Below the pieces are notes generated by a model. The model worked only from the letters and a program-made list of their open reading frames with translations, searched no databases and was not told where the DNA came from. Positions 18,505 to 26,707 of a stretch of DNA of 64,000 bases are shown here, one piece after another. Within the stretch, counting starts at the first letter, position 1, and each line of letters begins with the position of its first letter. The stretch comes from G963708325 sp963708325. GTDB taxonomy: Bacteria > Actinomycetota > Thermoleophilia > Solirubrobacterales > 70-9. The DNA is taken from the NCBI GenBank assembly GCA_963708325.1, contig OY970203.1, positions 1,736,001 to 1,800,000 of the forward strand. The letters run 5' to 3'. The translations under genes were made by a program, and so were the position numbers.

Positions 18505-19526
18505 TCGGCGTTGCGGCGCTGACCGCGGACGTCAGCTCCAGCTTCAACTCGTTCGTGGACGCGGCGGAGGCGTTCTTCGGCCACCTCGCCGACGTCGGGT
18601 GGGGCTCGATCGTCGTCGCGCTCGCCTTCTACCTGGCGATGCTGCTCACCCGGACGCGCGCCTGGTTCAACACGCTGCGCGCCGCCTATCCCTCGGAGCG
18701 CGTGCGCTACTCGCAGGTCACCGGCGCCTACCTGGTCGGCGCCGGGCTGAACAGCATCATCCCGGCCCGGGTCGGCGACGCGACCAAGATCTTCCTCGCG
18801 AAGAGGGGGATCCGGCACTCGTCCTATGCGGCGATCACGTCGTCCTTCGTCGCCCAGTCGATCTTCGACACGCTCGCCGGGCTGCTCGTGCTCGCCTACG
18901 CGCTCACCCAGGGTCTGCTGCCGCGCCCGCCCGAGCTTCCCAACCTGTCCGCCTTCGACATCTCCTTCTGGGCCCAGCACCCGCGCTTTCTGATGTTCAC
19001 GATCACGGCGCTGGGGATCGGCTCGTTGGCGCTTTTCATCACCCTCGCCTACCGCGCCGAGCAGTTCTGGCTGCGGATAAAGCAGGGCGTCGTGATCCTC
19101 TCCGAGCCGCGCCGCTACCTGCGCGAGGTCGCGGGCTGGCAGGCGATCTCGTGGCTGTGCAGGTTCGGGTCGTTCTGGTTCTTCCTCGAGGCCTTCGGGA
19201 TCGGGGGCACGATCCAGAACGTCCTGCTGGTGATGAGCGTGCAGGCGATCTCGACGATGCTGCCCTTCACCCCCGGGGGAGCCGGCGCTCAGCAGGCGCT
19301 GTTGGTCGCCACCCTGGAGGGCCCGTCGCGCACGGCGGTGCTCTCCTACTCGGTCGGCCAGCAGGTGGCGATCGCCGCCTGGGCCGTCGTCCTCGGCTTC
19401 CTCGCCCTGTTCCTGATCTTCCGCACCACGAACTGGCGCGGAATCGTGCGCCAGGCCGAGGAGGAGGCGGACGAGCACCGCGAGGGCGAGGCGGCCGGCG
19501 CGGCGCGGCCGCAGCACGCGCGCTAG
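18501..19526 (+). CDS. UPF0104/lysylphosphatidylglycerol synthase TM-like flippase-domain protein
   Basis: A 341-residue integral membrane protein of the LPG_synthase_TM (UPF0104) family. It has seven to eight hydrophobic segments and the family motifs GAGLNSIIPARVGDATK near residue 80 and MLPFTPGGAGAQQALL near residue 255. Such domains flip or transfer lipids in the cytoplasmic membrane (as in MprF), and stand-alone versions are often uncharacterised. GTG 18501 overlaps the DUF2804 stop as GTGA. The C-terminal 35 residues are charged and cytoplasmic. It ends 13 bp before the convergent P-domain gene. Confidence 0.85.
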   Translation: MIGVAALTADVSSSFNSFVDAAEAFFGHLADVGWGSIVVALAFYLAMLLTRTRAWFNTLRAAYPSERVRYSQVTGAYLVGAGLNSIIPARVGDATKIFLAKRGIRHSSYAAITSSFVAQSIFDTLAGLLVLAYALTQGLLPRPPELPNLSAFDISFWAQHPRFLMFTITALGIGSLALFITLAYRAEQFWLRIKQGVVILSEPRRYLREVAGWQAISWLCRFGSFWFFLEAFGIGGTIQNVLLVMSVQAISTMLPFTPGGAGAQQALLVATLEGPSRTAVLSYSVGQQVAIAAWAVVLGFLALFLIFRTTNWRGIVRQAEEEADEHREGEAAGAARPQHAR

Positions 19527-19539
19527 ATCCGCCGGCGCC

Positions 19540-20100
19540 CTAACCCGGCGAGTAGCGGAAGCGCAGCGCGACGCAGCGGATGACGCCGGGCCCCATGGTC
19601 TTGTGGTCGTCCAGCGCGATCAGCCGCCAGGTGCCATGCATGCCCTTGTCGTCGAATCGGGACAGCGGCTGCTGCGGCTTGAAGGGACCGTCGAACGGCG
19701 CCGTACCGTCGCTGATCGCGGTCGGTGCCTCGTCGCTGAACGTCGTGCGGGTGCCGGTGCAGTCGGCCGGGCCGCTGCCGAAATTCGCGCCCGTTTCGCC
19801 GCCGACGCCGCCCGCCAGCAGCACGGTGCGCCCGTACGGATGCTGGAGCAGGAGCGTGACGTCGCTGTCCATCGGGTGCTCGATGCGGACGGCGACGTTG
19901 ACGTCGCGGATTTTGCCCCTGGCCGGGACCTCGATCTTCTGCACGACCGCCCCCGTGTCGGGGATCTTGCGGAACAGGTCGCCGGTCTTGAAGTTCTTGG
20001 TCTGAGGTCCGGCGGCGCTCACGGGCCCGCCGCTCTGGGTCACGGCGGCAGCCGCCGCCGCGGCCACGACAAGCGCGAGGCCCAGCGTCCTGCGTTTCAA
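19540..20100 (-). CDS. Secreted P-domain (proprotein convertase P/Homo B) protein
   Basis: A 186-residue exported protein. The TTG start gives MKRRTLGLALVVAAAAAAAV followed by a likely signal-peptidase site near VSAAG. The mature part is a single P-domain: VVQKIEVPARGKIRDVNVAVRIEHP, SDVTLLLQHPYGR, ISDGTAPFDGPFKPQQPL and GTWRLIALDDHKTMG, ending in a beta strand VALRFRYSPG. P-domains usually follow a subtilisin protease and stabilise it; here no protease is attached or adjacent, so it may act alone on the cell surface. The 108 bp upstream hold no other gene I can recognise. Confidence 0.82.
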   Translation of the reverse strand: MKRRTLGLALVVAAAAAAAVTQSGGPVSAAGPQTKNFKTGDLFRKIPDTGAVVQKIEVPARGKIRDVNVAVRIEHPMDSDVTLLLQHPYGRTVLLAGGVGGETGANFGSGPADCTGTRTTFSDEAPTAISDGTAPFDGPFKPQQPLSRFDDKGMHGTWRLIALDDHKTMGPGVIRCVALRFRYSPG

Positions 20101-20208
20101 GGTCGGTTCTTCAATTCGCGCTCGGAGGGAGGGCTTCCCTGAGGGGGAAACACGGTGCGACGCCGAGGGTAGCGGTCAAGCCGGCCCGGACCGCCCGTCG
20201 CCGGCAGC

Positions 20209-20853
20209 TCAGCCGGGATAGATGCCCGGCACGCGCCAGCGCCACGGCGGTTCCTCCGCAGCCGGGAACTCGTAGTGGTTGCGACCGGGCAGTGTCTCCA
20301 GCGGGACGAGCAGGGGGTCGTCGCGGCGGTGTAGCCGCAGCCCTGCCGCCGACGCGAGCGCGGCGCGGTCCCCGACGCGCACGATCGACTCCCAGCCGAG
20401 GCCCGGGCGATACAGCCAGTAGGTGACCTCGACGACTCCGGCGCTGCGGCGGCGGTCGGCGACCGAGGTGAAGATCGTGCGGCGCCGGTTCGACGCCGTC
20501 AGGGCGCCGCCCCGGCCCGCGGGCACGGCGCAGCTCGGCCGCCGGCAGTAGCGAAAGTCCACCGGGACCAGGGCGAGCCCGGCAGGGCCGGCCCGGGGCG
20601 GCCCGGCCGGGGCCAGCGCGCGAACGAGCTTGCCGGCCCCCTCGCCGTAGGCCTCGAGCAGGGGATTGCGCCGGCACGGCCCGGGAAGCCGCGGCGCGCA
20701 GGCGATCCGCCGCGCGATCGTCCCCCCGAGCAGGCGCCCCTGGTGAAACGGCGGCCCCCCGGCGACGGCGGCGATCGCGGCGCAGAACAGCAGCGCCACC
20801 AGCATCACCAGGCCGATCTGCTCGATCGAGGCCGCGCCGCGCTCGGTCCGCAT
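20209..20853 (-). CDS. TadE/pseudopilin-like membrane-anchored protein of unknown function
   Basis: A 214-residue protein with an N-terminal MRTERGAASIEQIGLVMLVA followed by a single hydrophobic helix. The small-residue-then-Glu pattern at the head of the helix resembles the prepilin leader of Tad/Flp pseudopilins (cleavage after Gly, Glu at +5). The rest is arginine- and proline-rich with no recognised domain; it contains several cysteines (ACAPRLPGPC, YCRRPSC) that could form disulfides outside the cell. No other Tad genes are nearby. TAGCGT lies 6 nt before the ATG. Function unknown. Confidence 0.65.
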   Translation of the reverse strand: MRTERGAASIEQIGLVMLVALLFCAAIAAVAGGPPFHQGRLLGGTIARRIACAPRLPGPCRRNPLLEAYGEGAGKLVRALAPAGPPRAGPAGLALVPVDFRYCRRPSCAVPAGRGGALTASNRRRTIFTSVADRRRSAGVVEVTYWLYRPGLGWESIVRVGDRAALASAAGLRLHRRDDPLLVPLETLPGRNHYEFPAAEEPPWRWRVPGIYPG

Positions 20854-20947
20854 CCCCCGACGCTAGGCCGGGCTGGCGCGCGAGTGTCGCGCCGGGTGTG
20901 CGGATTGAGAGAAGCGGGCCGCGCCCGGGGCCAGCCGGCCGAAGGAC

Positions 20948-21217
20948 CTAGCTGAGGCCTTCCCGCGCCTCGCGGACCAGCGTGACGGCCTCGGGGAACA
21001 CGATCCGGATCGCGTCGCGCACCTGCACGGCCTGCTCGTCGCTGGAGCCGCTCAGGTCGAGCCGGTTGATTGCCGCCACGGTCATGTCCACCGCGAGCTT
21101 GATCGCGTTGTCGGCCCAGGCCACCTTCTGGCCGCTCTGCATCTGCTCGGCCAGCTCCTCCATCCGCTTCTGCAGCTCCTCGGGGTCGCCGAAGAGGCCG
21201 AATCCGCCGCCTTCCAT
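20948..21217 (-). CDS. Small conserved-looking helical protein, function unknown
   Basis: An 89-residue protein starting MEGGGFGLFGDPEELQKRME. It is mostly helical, with two predicted amphipathic helices (EELQKRMEELAEQMQ and KLAVDMTVAAINRL) and a C-terminal FPEAVTLVREAREGLS. I do not recognise a family. The ATG at 21217 is 7 nt downstream of TATGAT, which argues for this start over ATG 21229 and for a leaderless transcript. A much longer open frame to 21994 is only the antisense shadow of the SDR gene. It is divergent from the SDR gene with 27 bp between start codons. Confidence 0.7.
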   Translation of the reverse strand: MEGGGFGLFGDPEELQKRMEELAEQMQSGQKVAWADNAIKLAVDMTVAAINRLDLSGSSDEQAVQVRDAIRIVFPEAVTLVREAREGLS

Positions 21218-21224
21218 GCCACCG

Positions 21225-21230
21225 ATCATA
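21225..21230 (-). promoter_or_regulatory. -10 box of the small helical protein gene
   Basis: TATGAT on the minus strand, 7 nt before ATG 21217. It is back-to-back with the SDR gene's -10 box on the plus strand. Confidence 0.6.
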
Positions 21231-21232
21231 GA

Positions 21233-21238
21233 TAAGGT
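21233..21238 (+). promoter_or_regulatory. -10 box of the SDR gene
   Basis: TAAGGT, 6 nt before GTG 21245. The same bases could serve as a weak ribosome-binding site, so two readings are possible. Confidence 0.5.
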
Positions 21239-21244
21239 GGCCGC

Positions 21245-22051
21245 GTGGCCCTGCCCGACCCCGATCCCGTCTCGACGGCGCTGATCACGGGTGCCTCGTC
21301 GGGGATCGGCCAGGAGATCGCCCGCGCCCTCGCCCGCCGCGGCCACGGCGTCACCCTGGTCGCCCGCCGCCGCGAGCGTCTCGACGCCCTCGCCTCCCAG
21401 CTCGCCTCGGAGCACGGCATCCGCGCCGAGGCGCTGGACTGCGACCTCGGCGACGCCTCCGCCCGCGACCGGATGGTCCGCGAGATTGACGAGCTGGGAC
21501 TGATTGTGGAGATCCTCGTCAACAACGCCGGCTTCGGCCACACCGGTGACTTCGCCGACGCCGAGCGCGAGCGCCAGGTTGCGATGGTGCGCTTGAACGT
21601 CGAGGCAGTCGTCGACCTCACCGGGCGCTACCTGCCGGCGATGGAGGGCCGCGACCGCGGCGCGATCATCAACGTCGCCTCGACCGCCGCCTTCCAGCCG
21701 CTCCCCGGCACCGCAACCTACGGGGCGACGAAGGCGTTCGTGCTCAGCTTCAGCGAGGCCGTCAATGCCGAGCTGCGCGGTGGCGGCGTCACGCTCACCG
21801 CCGTCTGTCCCGGGCCGGTGCGCACCGAGTTCGCGGACCACGCCGGCATCGCCGGCGCGGAGCAGAAGACCCCGGGCGTGATCTGGATGTCCGCCGCCGA
21901 GGTCGCCGAAGCCGCCGTGAAGGCCGCCGAGGCCGGCAAGCGCGCGATCGTGCCCGGCAAGCTCAACTACGCCGGCTCGCTGCTCGGTCGCCACTCGCCG
22001 CGCGCCCTGGCGCTGCCCGTGGCAAGGCGGATCTGGCGCCAGGTTGACTGA
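21245..22051 (+). CDS. SDR family NAD(P)-dependent oxidoreductase
   Basis: A classical short-chain dehydrogenase of 268 residues. Motifs are TALITGASSGIGQEIARAL (cofactor), LVARRRERLD (suggesting NADP preference), ILVNNAGFG, INVASTAAF with the catalytic Ser, and YGATK with Tyr and Lys. It resembles the DltE/YqjQ-like reductases of broad substrate range. GTG 21245 follows TAAGGT by 6 nt. The substrate is unknown. It is followed by a CBS-domain gene after a 58-bp gap. Confidence 0.92.
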   Translation: MALPDPDPVSTALITGASSGIGQEIARALARRGHGVTLVARRRERLDALASQLASEHGIRAEALDCDLGDASARDRMVREIDELGLIVEILVNNAGFGHTGDFADAERERQVAMVRLNVEAVVDLTGRYLPAMEGRDRGAIINVASTAAFQPLPGTATYGATKAFVLSFSEAVNAELRGGGVTLTAVCPGPVRTEFADHAGIAGAEQKTPGVIWMSAAEVAEAAVKAAEAGKRAIVPGKLNYAGSLLGRHSPRALALPVARRIWRQVD

Positions 22052-22097
22052 CCGCCGGCCAATCGCCTCGCCGCCCGGGTCTTCGGCGCCCGTCGGC

Positions 22098-22103
22098 TAG
22101 GCT
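22098..22103 (+). promoter_or_regulatory. Leaderless-type -10 box of the CBS gene
   Basis: TAGGCT with 6 nt to GTG 22110 and no Shine-Dalgarno. The position predicts that transcription starts at or next to the start codon. Confidence 0.6.
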
Positions 22104-22109
22104 GCGGCC

Positions 22110-22556
22110 GTGCAGCTTCGGGAGATCATGACCCCGGGCGTCGTCACCTCGGAGATGGACGCCGACGTGCTCGCTGTCGCGCGCAAGATGCGCGACCACG
22201 GGGTCGGCTCGGTGGTGATCGTGGACCCCGAGGGCGTGCCGGCGGCGATGGTCACCGACCGCGACCTCTCGATCCGCGTGCTCGCCGACGCGCGGCCGCT
22301 GTCGGAAGCCGTGCGCGACCACGTCTCGCGGCCGCTTGTGACGGGCGAGCCGGAGATGGACCTGGAGGAGGCCGCGGCGCTGATGGTCCAGCACAGGATC
22401 CGCCGGTTGCCGGTGGTCGACGGCGACGAGCTGGTCGGGATCGTCACCCTCGACGACATCGCCGTCCGCACCGGCAACCTGGAGGTCGCCCAGCGGATGA
22501 CCGCCGACGTGATCGAGGGCGCCCTGCCCGAGTTCTTCTTCCACGAGCGCGAGTGA
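22110..22556 (+). CDS. Two-CBS-domain protein
   Basis: A 148-residue protein made of a tandem CBS pair (Bateman module): IMTPGVVTSEMDADVLAVARKM and SRPLVTGEPEMDLEEAAALM, each followed by the strand-helix core (GSVVIVDPEGVPAAMVTDRDL and LPVVDGDELVGIVTLDDI). Such modules bind adenosine nucleotides and act as energy or nucleotide sensors. The GTG start lies 6 nt after TAGGCT with no ribosome-binding site, typical of a leaderless transcript. Its stop overlaps the following small gene as TGATG. Confidence 0.9.
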   Translation: MQLREIMTPGVVTSEMDADVLAVARKMRDHGVGSVVIVDPEGVPAAMVTDRDLSIRVLADARPLSEAVRDHVSRPLVTGEPEMDLEEAAALMVQHRIRRLPVVDGDELVGIVTLDDIAVRTGNLEVAQRMTADVIEGALPEFFFHERE

Positions 22557-22750
22557 TGCCGCTGACCCCGGGCCAGCAGCGGATGCGGGAGCGCTTCGAG
22601 TCGCTGATCGGGCTCGCCGCGCCCGCGCTCGACATGGTGCTCGCCGTGGGCGAGCGGATCTCTCGTTTCGCCGAGCCGGCGGACTATGAGTACTACCCGG
22701 TGCGCCCCCGCGAGGAGCGCGAGCCGGGGCGCGACGGCACCACCGAGTAG
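22556..22750 (+). CDS. Small protein coupled to CBS gene, function unknown
   Basis: A 64-residue protein starting MPLTPGQQRMRERFESLIGL, with one amphipathic helix (PALDMVLAVGERISRF) and a charged proline-rich tail. No family is recognised. The ATG shares a base with the CBS gene stop (TGATG), which is good evidence for translation; a GTG at 22553 would add one residue. It probably works with the CBS protein or is a co-expressed accessory, but no function can be assigned. Confidence 0.6.
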   Translation: MPLTPGQQRMRERFESLIGLAAPALDMVLAVGERISRFAEPADYEYYPVRPREEREPGRDGTTE

Positions 22751-22764
22751 GCGCGGTCCCTCGC

Positions 22765-23628
22765 TTGACCCCCGAAGCGACAGTCGAGCGCGAGCGCCGC
22801 TGGGCGCGTCCGGTCGCGATCGCCGCCGCCACGGCGGCGCTGCTCTACACGGCGGCGCTGCTGATCGAGCAGGTCGGTGGGCTGATCGATCCCCACGACA
22901 ACTCCACCGTCCTGACCTCCTACCACGACCACCCCGGCGCCCTGCTCGCCACCGGGACCGCGCGCGCGATCGCCAGCCTGCTGCTCAGCGTCCCGCTCGC
23001 CTACCTGTTCCTCGCCGTGCGCGCCCGCAACCCGAGCGTGCGCCCCGCCCTGATCGGCTTCGCCTTCTTCGGCCCGGTGCTGTTCGCCGCCCGCACGATG
23101 CTCGAGTGGGGAGCGCTCGCCCAGGTCGGCGACCAGTACGTCTCGCGCCACGTCGACTCCGACGTCCTCGCCGGGATCCTGATCGACAGGTCGGGCCTGT
23201 TCACGGCGTCGTTCAACCTCGGCTTCCCCGCCGTGCTCGGGCTGATCATCGGCCTGATCTACATACCGCGGCAGGCGATGCGGGCCGGCCTGCTCACCCG
23301 CTTCTGGGGGACGCTGGTGATGGCGTTCGGGGCCGGGCTGGCGCTGTTCCCGCCACTGGCGCTGTTCGGAGTGATGCTGTGGTTCCTGTGGTTCGGGCTG
23401 ATGATCGTCGGCCGGGCGCCGGGCGGCCGCCCGCCGGCCTGGGAGACCGGGACCGCGGTGCCGTGGATGCGGCCCGGCGTGCCGGCGCCGCAGGAGGAGG
23501 GTGCGATCGAGGGCCGCGGCGCCGAGGTCACCTCGTCGGCGAGCGGGGATGCCGCGGAGGATGGCGCCGAGGCGAAGAAGCAGGCGGTCCAGACCGCCCA
23601 GCGCCGCAAGCGCAAGCGGCGCCGCTGA
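22765..23628 (+). CDS. Polytopic membrane protein, function unknown
   Basis: A 287-residue protein with about six hydrophobic segments between residues 15 and 215 (ARPVAIAAATAALLYTAALL, GTARAIASLLLSVPLAYLFL, then LGLIIGLIYIP and LFGVMLWFLWFGLMIV). The cytoplasmic tail is acidic and alanine-rich and ends in a strongly basic QRRKRKRRR. No catalytic motif is seen. The start is a TTG at 22765, with no obvious ribosome-binding site. It lies 14 bp after the 64-residue gene and is likely in the same transcript. Confidence 0.75.
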   Translation: MTPEATVERERRWARPVAIAAATAALLYTAALLIEQVGGLIDPHDNSTVLTSYHDHPGALLATGTARAIASLLLSVPLAYLFLAVRARNPSVRPALIGFAFFGPVLFAARTMLEWGALAQVGDQYVSRHVDSDVLAGILIDRSGLFTASFNLGFPAVLGLIIGLIYIPRQAMRAGLLTRFWGTLVMAFGAGLALFPPLALFGVMLWFLWFGLMIVGRAPGGRPPAWETGTAVPWMRPGVPAPQEEGAIEGRGAEVTSSASGDAAEDGAEAKKQAVQTAQRRKRKRRR

Positions 23629-23686
23629 GGCGGTCGGACGCAGCGCGGCGGTAGAACCTGCACGGCGGTGGGTAGTGCGCCATAAC

Positions 23687-25675
23687 ATGGCGCCGGTGGC
23701 GGTCGGGGATCGCGTGGGGGATTGGAGCCTGGCTCTCCTGCCAGGCGCGGCATTCGTATTCCTCGCGTTCAACGCAGGCGGGTTCTTTCCCGGGACACCG
23801 GCACTCGCCGCCTTCGTGCTCCTCCTGGTGCTGATCTCCCGGATCGTGGTGGCGAAGGATCCGTTCGCAGGGTTCAGCCCGGCCCTTGGTGTGGCGGCGG
23901 GCACGCTCGCGCTCTACGCAGCGTGGACGCTGCTCTCGGCAACCTGGTCGGACTCGACATCGCGAGCGCTGATCGAATTCGACCGCGCGCTCCTCTATCT
24001 CGTCGCGCTGGTCCTGTACGGCTCGCTGCCGCGCGATTCGTGGCGAATTCGGTGGATGACCAGGGGCCTCGCCTTGGCGATCGCGGTGGTATGCGGCGTC
24101 GGTCTGCTCACTAGGTTGTTCCCCGACGTCTGGCCGATCGCCGAGAACCTATCCGAGAACCGCCTCAGCTACCCGATCACATACTGGAACACGCTCGGCC
24201 TGTCGGCGGCGATCGGAACGATCCTCTGTTTCCATTTCGCGTCGAGCGCGCGCGAGCCACGCTACCTCCGCCTCGCCGGTGCGGCGGGCGTGCCCCTCCT
24301 CTGCACGACCCTCTACTTCACCTTCTCCCGGGGAGCGATCCTGGCCGGCGCCATCGGCCTGCTCGCGTACATCGGCCTCGTGCGGCCGCGATACCTGGTC
24401 AGCGGCGCGTTGGCGACCATCCCGCCAAGCGTGGCCGCGGTTGCCGTCGCCTATGGCGCCGACAGGCTGGCGGGACAGCACCCGGCGAGCACGGCGGCGA
24501 CCGCGCAGGGTCATGACGTGGCGACGGTGCTGCTTGCATGCATCCTCGGTGCGCTCGCGTTGCGGGCCGGCCTGCTGGCCCTGGATTTCGTGATCGAAGG
24601 CATTCGGCCGGAGACCAGGCGCCGCGGGTTGATCGCGGCGGCCGGCGCCGGCATCGCGGCCGCCTTGCTTCTGGTGCCCGTTCTCGGAGCTCCGGGCTAC
24701 GTTTCGCACCAGTACAGCCGGTTCGTTCACGGCACCACCGTGGAGAGCCCTGCCGACCAGCGGGCCCGACTGACAGATCCCGGGAACAACGGACGAATCG
24801 ACCACTGGCGGGTGGCAATCGACGACGGATTCGACCCCTCCAAGCTGAGGGGGGAGGGCGCGGGGACCTACGAGCTGGTCTGGGCCGCCGATCGCCCGGA
24901 GGATGTGGCCACCATCACGGTGCATGATGCGCACTCGCTGTACGTCGAGTCGCTGAGCGACCTGGGCCTGGTGGGGCTCGGCCTGGTGCTCACGTTCGTC
25001 GTGACCATCCTGTTCGGGTTCGCCTCGGGGCTCGGCGGCGCCGAGCGTGCCCTCTATGGAGCGCTCTTGGGTGCTGGTCTCGCGTGGGCCCTCGAAGCCG
25101 GCGTCGACTGGCAGTGGGAGATGCCCGCGGTCACGTTGTGGTTCTTCGCCCTTGGTGGCTCGGCTCTGGCGGCTCCCGGGCGAGCCCGGAGGGAACCTGA
25201 CTCCTCGTGGCCGCTGCGAGCGGGTGTCGCGATCGCTCTGGGATTAGTCGCGATCGTGCCCGCGCTGATCACGGTCTCCCAGGGCAAGCTCACCAATGCC
25301 ACGCAGGCCTTTCTCCGGTCGGGGGATTGCCGGAAGGCGATCGCGGAGGCGCAAAGCGCCGAATCTGTGCTCGCGGTCCGCCCGGATCCGTACCGGATCG
25401 AGGGCTATTGCCAGTTGCGCCTCGGTGAGATGGCGCAAGGAGTCGCATCGATGCGCAAGGCGGTGGACCAGGATCCCGACAATTGGGAGTTTCGGTACTC
25501 GCTTGCTGTGGCGAAGGCGGCGGCCGGCCTGGACCCGCGGCCCGCCGCCCGCGAGGCGCTGAGACTCGACCCGCTCAGCCCAATTACCCGCGAGCTTGTC
25601 GCCAGTCTGGGAACCTCTGACCCGCAGGGCTGGCGTCGTGCGTCGAGGCCGTTGCTGCGCGCGCCGCTGCTCTGA
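23687..25675 (+). CDS. O-antigen ligase family protein with C-terminal TPR region
   Basis: A 662-residue membrane protein. From ATG 23687 (MAPVAVGDRVGDWSLALLPG) about 11-12 hydrophobic segments follow, with the Wzy_C core around FTFSRGAILAGAIGLLAYIG and a large periplasmic-type loop containing GRIDHWRVAIDDGFD and AHSLYVESLSDLGLVGL, the latter close to the conserved H-x3-Y-x3-L of O-antigen ligases. The last 130 residues hold TPR-like helices (CRKAIAEAQSAESVLAV, YCQLRLGEMAQGVASMRKAV). It probably polymerises or ligates a cell-surface glycan. It is not adjacent to other glycan genes. A strong hairpin follows its stop. Confidence 0.88.
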   Translation: MAPVAVGDRVGDWSLALLPGAAFVFLAFNAGGFFPGTPALAAFVLLLVLISRIVVAKDPFAGFSPALGVAAGTLALYAAWTLLSATWSDSTSRALIEFDRALLYLVALVLYGSLPRDSWRIRWMTRGLALAIAVVCGVGLLTRLFPDVWPIAENLSENRLSYPITYWNTLGLSAAIGTILCFHFASSAREPRYLRLAGAAGVPLLCTTLYFTFSRGAILAGAIGLLAYIGLVRPRYLVSGALATIPPSVAAVAVAYGADRLAGQHPASTAATAQGHDVATVLLACILGALALRAGLLALDFVIEGIRPETRRRGLIAAAGAGIAAALLLVPVLGAPGYVSHQYSRFVHGTTVESPADQRARLTDPGNNGRIDHWRVAIDDGFDPSKLRGEGAGTYELVWAADRPEDVATITVHDAHSLYVESLSDLGLVGLGLVLTFVVTILFGFASGLGGAERALYGALLGAGLAWALEAGVDWQWEMPAVTLWFFALGGSALAAPGRARREPDSSWPLRAGVAIALGLVAIVPALITVSQGKLTNATQAFLRSGDCRKAIAEAQSAESVLAVRPDPYRIEGYCQLRLGEMAQGVASMRKAVDQDPDNWEFRYSLAVAKAAAGLDPRPAAREALRLDPLSPITRELVASLGTSDPQGWRRASRPLLRAPLL

Positions 25676-25685
25676 TCCCACATGA

Positions 25686-25713
25686 GAAGAGGGCGAGTCG
25701 CCTCGCCCTCTTC
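25686..25713. terminator. Perfect 12-bp hairpin, bidirectional terminator
   Basis: A perfect inverted repeat GAAGAGGGCGAG / CTCGCCCTCTTC with a TCGC loop, 10 bp after the O-antigen ligase gene stop and before the convergent histidine-rich gene. There is no long T-run, but placement between convergent genes fits a terminator serving both. A weaker GATCCCCA-TG-TGGGGTC hairpin follows at about 25726-25743. Confidence 0.8.
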
Positions 25714-25758
25714 ATCAGCTTGGGATCCCCATGTGGGGTCCCCCGTGTGGGGTCAGCC

Positions 25759-26148
25759 CTAGTGGTGATGATGGTGGTGGTGATGATGGCCACACTTGTT
25801 GCCGCCACCCTCGTGCTTGGGGCTGCCGGGATGATTGGACGACGGCGGGCAGTACTCGTTGTTGGGCGCACTGCCGCTGCTACCGCCGCTGCCCGGTACG
25901 CCTCCGCTGGCTGCCATCACCGCGCCGGTGCCGCCCGCGAGCAACGCGAACACGACCAGCACGCTTGCTAGGCGTGATCTCATGAACGCTCCTTTCCCCT
26001 GTCTGGAAGCGCTTCGCGTTACCCGGGCCAGCGCCGTGGTCTTCATCCGATCGAGCTCCAACGGGCTCGCCTCGGGACGCTCGCTGCGCAGGCGCTCGCC
26101 GATCTCCTCCAGCTCGGCGGGAAGTCGCTTCTCGTTCCGATTCGTCAT
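25759..26148 (-). CDS. Membrane protein with nine-histidine C-terminus; candidate anti-sigma factor
   Basis: A 129-residue protein. Residues 1-55 are cytoplasmic and helical (LEEIGERLRSERPEASPLELDRMK), then one membrane segment (SVLVVFALLAGGTGAVMAAS), then a Gly/Ser/Pro-rich outer region with two cysteines, ending in nine consecutive histidines. It faces an ECF sigma gene across 57 bp, a common layout for sigma/anti-sigma pairs, so I infer that the N-terminal part binds the sigma factor and the His tail binds a metal such as Zn, Ni or Cu. No zinc-type HxxxCxxC anti-sigma motif is present. TATAAG lies 8 nt before the ATG. Confidence 0.65.
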   Translation of the reverse strand: MTNRNEKRLPAELEEIGERLRSERPEASPLELDRMKTTALARVTRSASRQGKGAFMRSRLASVLVVFALLAGGTGAVMAASGGVPGSGGSSGSAPNNEYCPPSSNHPGSPKHEGGGNKCGHHHHHHHHH

Positions 26149-26205
26149 CTCGAACCCTTATACGCGCCAGCGGCCGGATTCCCGACAGTCGATTTCGGGG
26201 AGTAT

Positions 26206-26700
26206 GTGCGCGTGCGGAGCAAGGACTTCGAGCGCCTTTGGGAGGCGCACGCTCGGTCCCTGTTCGGCTTTCTGGCCTACAGGACCGGCAACAGGGCGGA
26301 GGCAGAGGATCTCGTCGCCGACACGTTCGAGCGTGCCCTGCGGGCGCGCCGCCGCTTCGATCGGCGAAAGGCGAGCGAGAAGACCTGGCTCTATGCGATC
26401 GCTCTCAACTGCCTGCGAGACAGCGCACGCCGCCGAGCCGCGGAGTCGCGGGCCCTCGAGCGGGCCGCGGTCACGGTCGCGGCCGGCTCAACTGGAGGCC
26501 TCGATCTCGTCGAGGCTCGCGATGAGCTTGGCCAGGCGCTCGCGCTCCTGTCGGACGACGAGCGGGAGGCGGTATCGCTGCGCTACGGCGCCGATCTGAC
26601 GATGCCGGAGATCGCAAAGCTGACGGGACATAGCCTCACCACGGTGGAGGGCCGCGTCTATCGGGCCCTTTCGAAGATGCGCGAGGCTCCCGGAGCCTGA
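26206..26700 (+). CDS. ECF-type RNA polymerase sigma factor
   Basis: A 164-residue sigma-70 family protein of the ECF type. Region 2 is FERLWEAHARSLFGFLAYRTG plus AEDLVADTFERAL with RFDRRKASEKTWLYAIALNCL; region 4 is LALLSDDEREAVSLRYGADL and a helix-turn-helix with MPEIAKLTGHSLTTVEGRVYRAL. It should direct RNA polymerase to a small regulon, probably including its own promoter in the 57-bp divergent region. GTG 26206 follows CGGGGAGT. Its partner is likely the His-tailed membrane protein on the other strand. It ends 7 bp before the convergent polysaccharide deacetylase-like gene. Confidence 0.92.
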   Translation: MRVRSKDFERLWEAHARSLFGFLAYRTGNRAEAEDLVADTFERALRARRRFDRRKASEKTWLYAIALNCLRDSARRRAAESRALERAAVTVAAGSTGGLDLVEARDELGQALALLSDDEREAVSLRYGADLTMPEIAKLTGHSLTTVEGRVYRALSKMREAPGA

Positions 26701-26707
26701 ACCGCGA

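Noticed and set aside
20948..21994. 348-residue minus-strand open frame
   Set aside because: Its upstream three quarters are antisense to the SDR gene; only the last 89 residues from ATG 21217 look like a protein.
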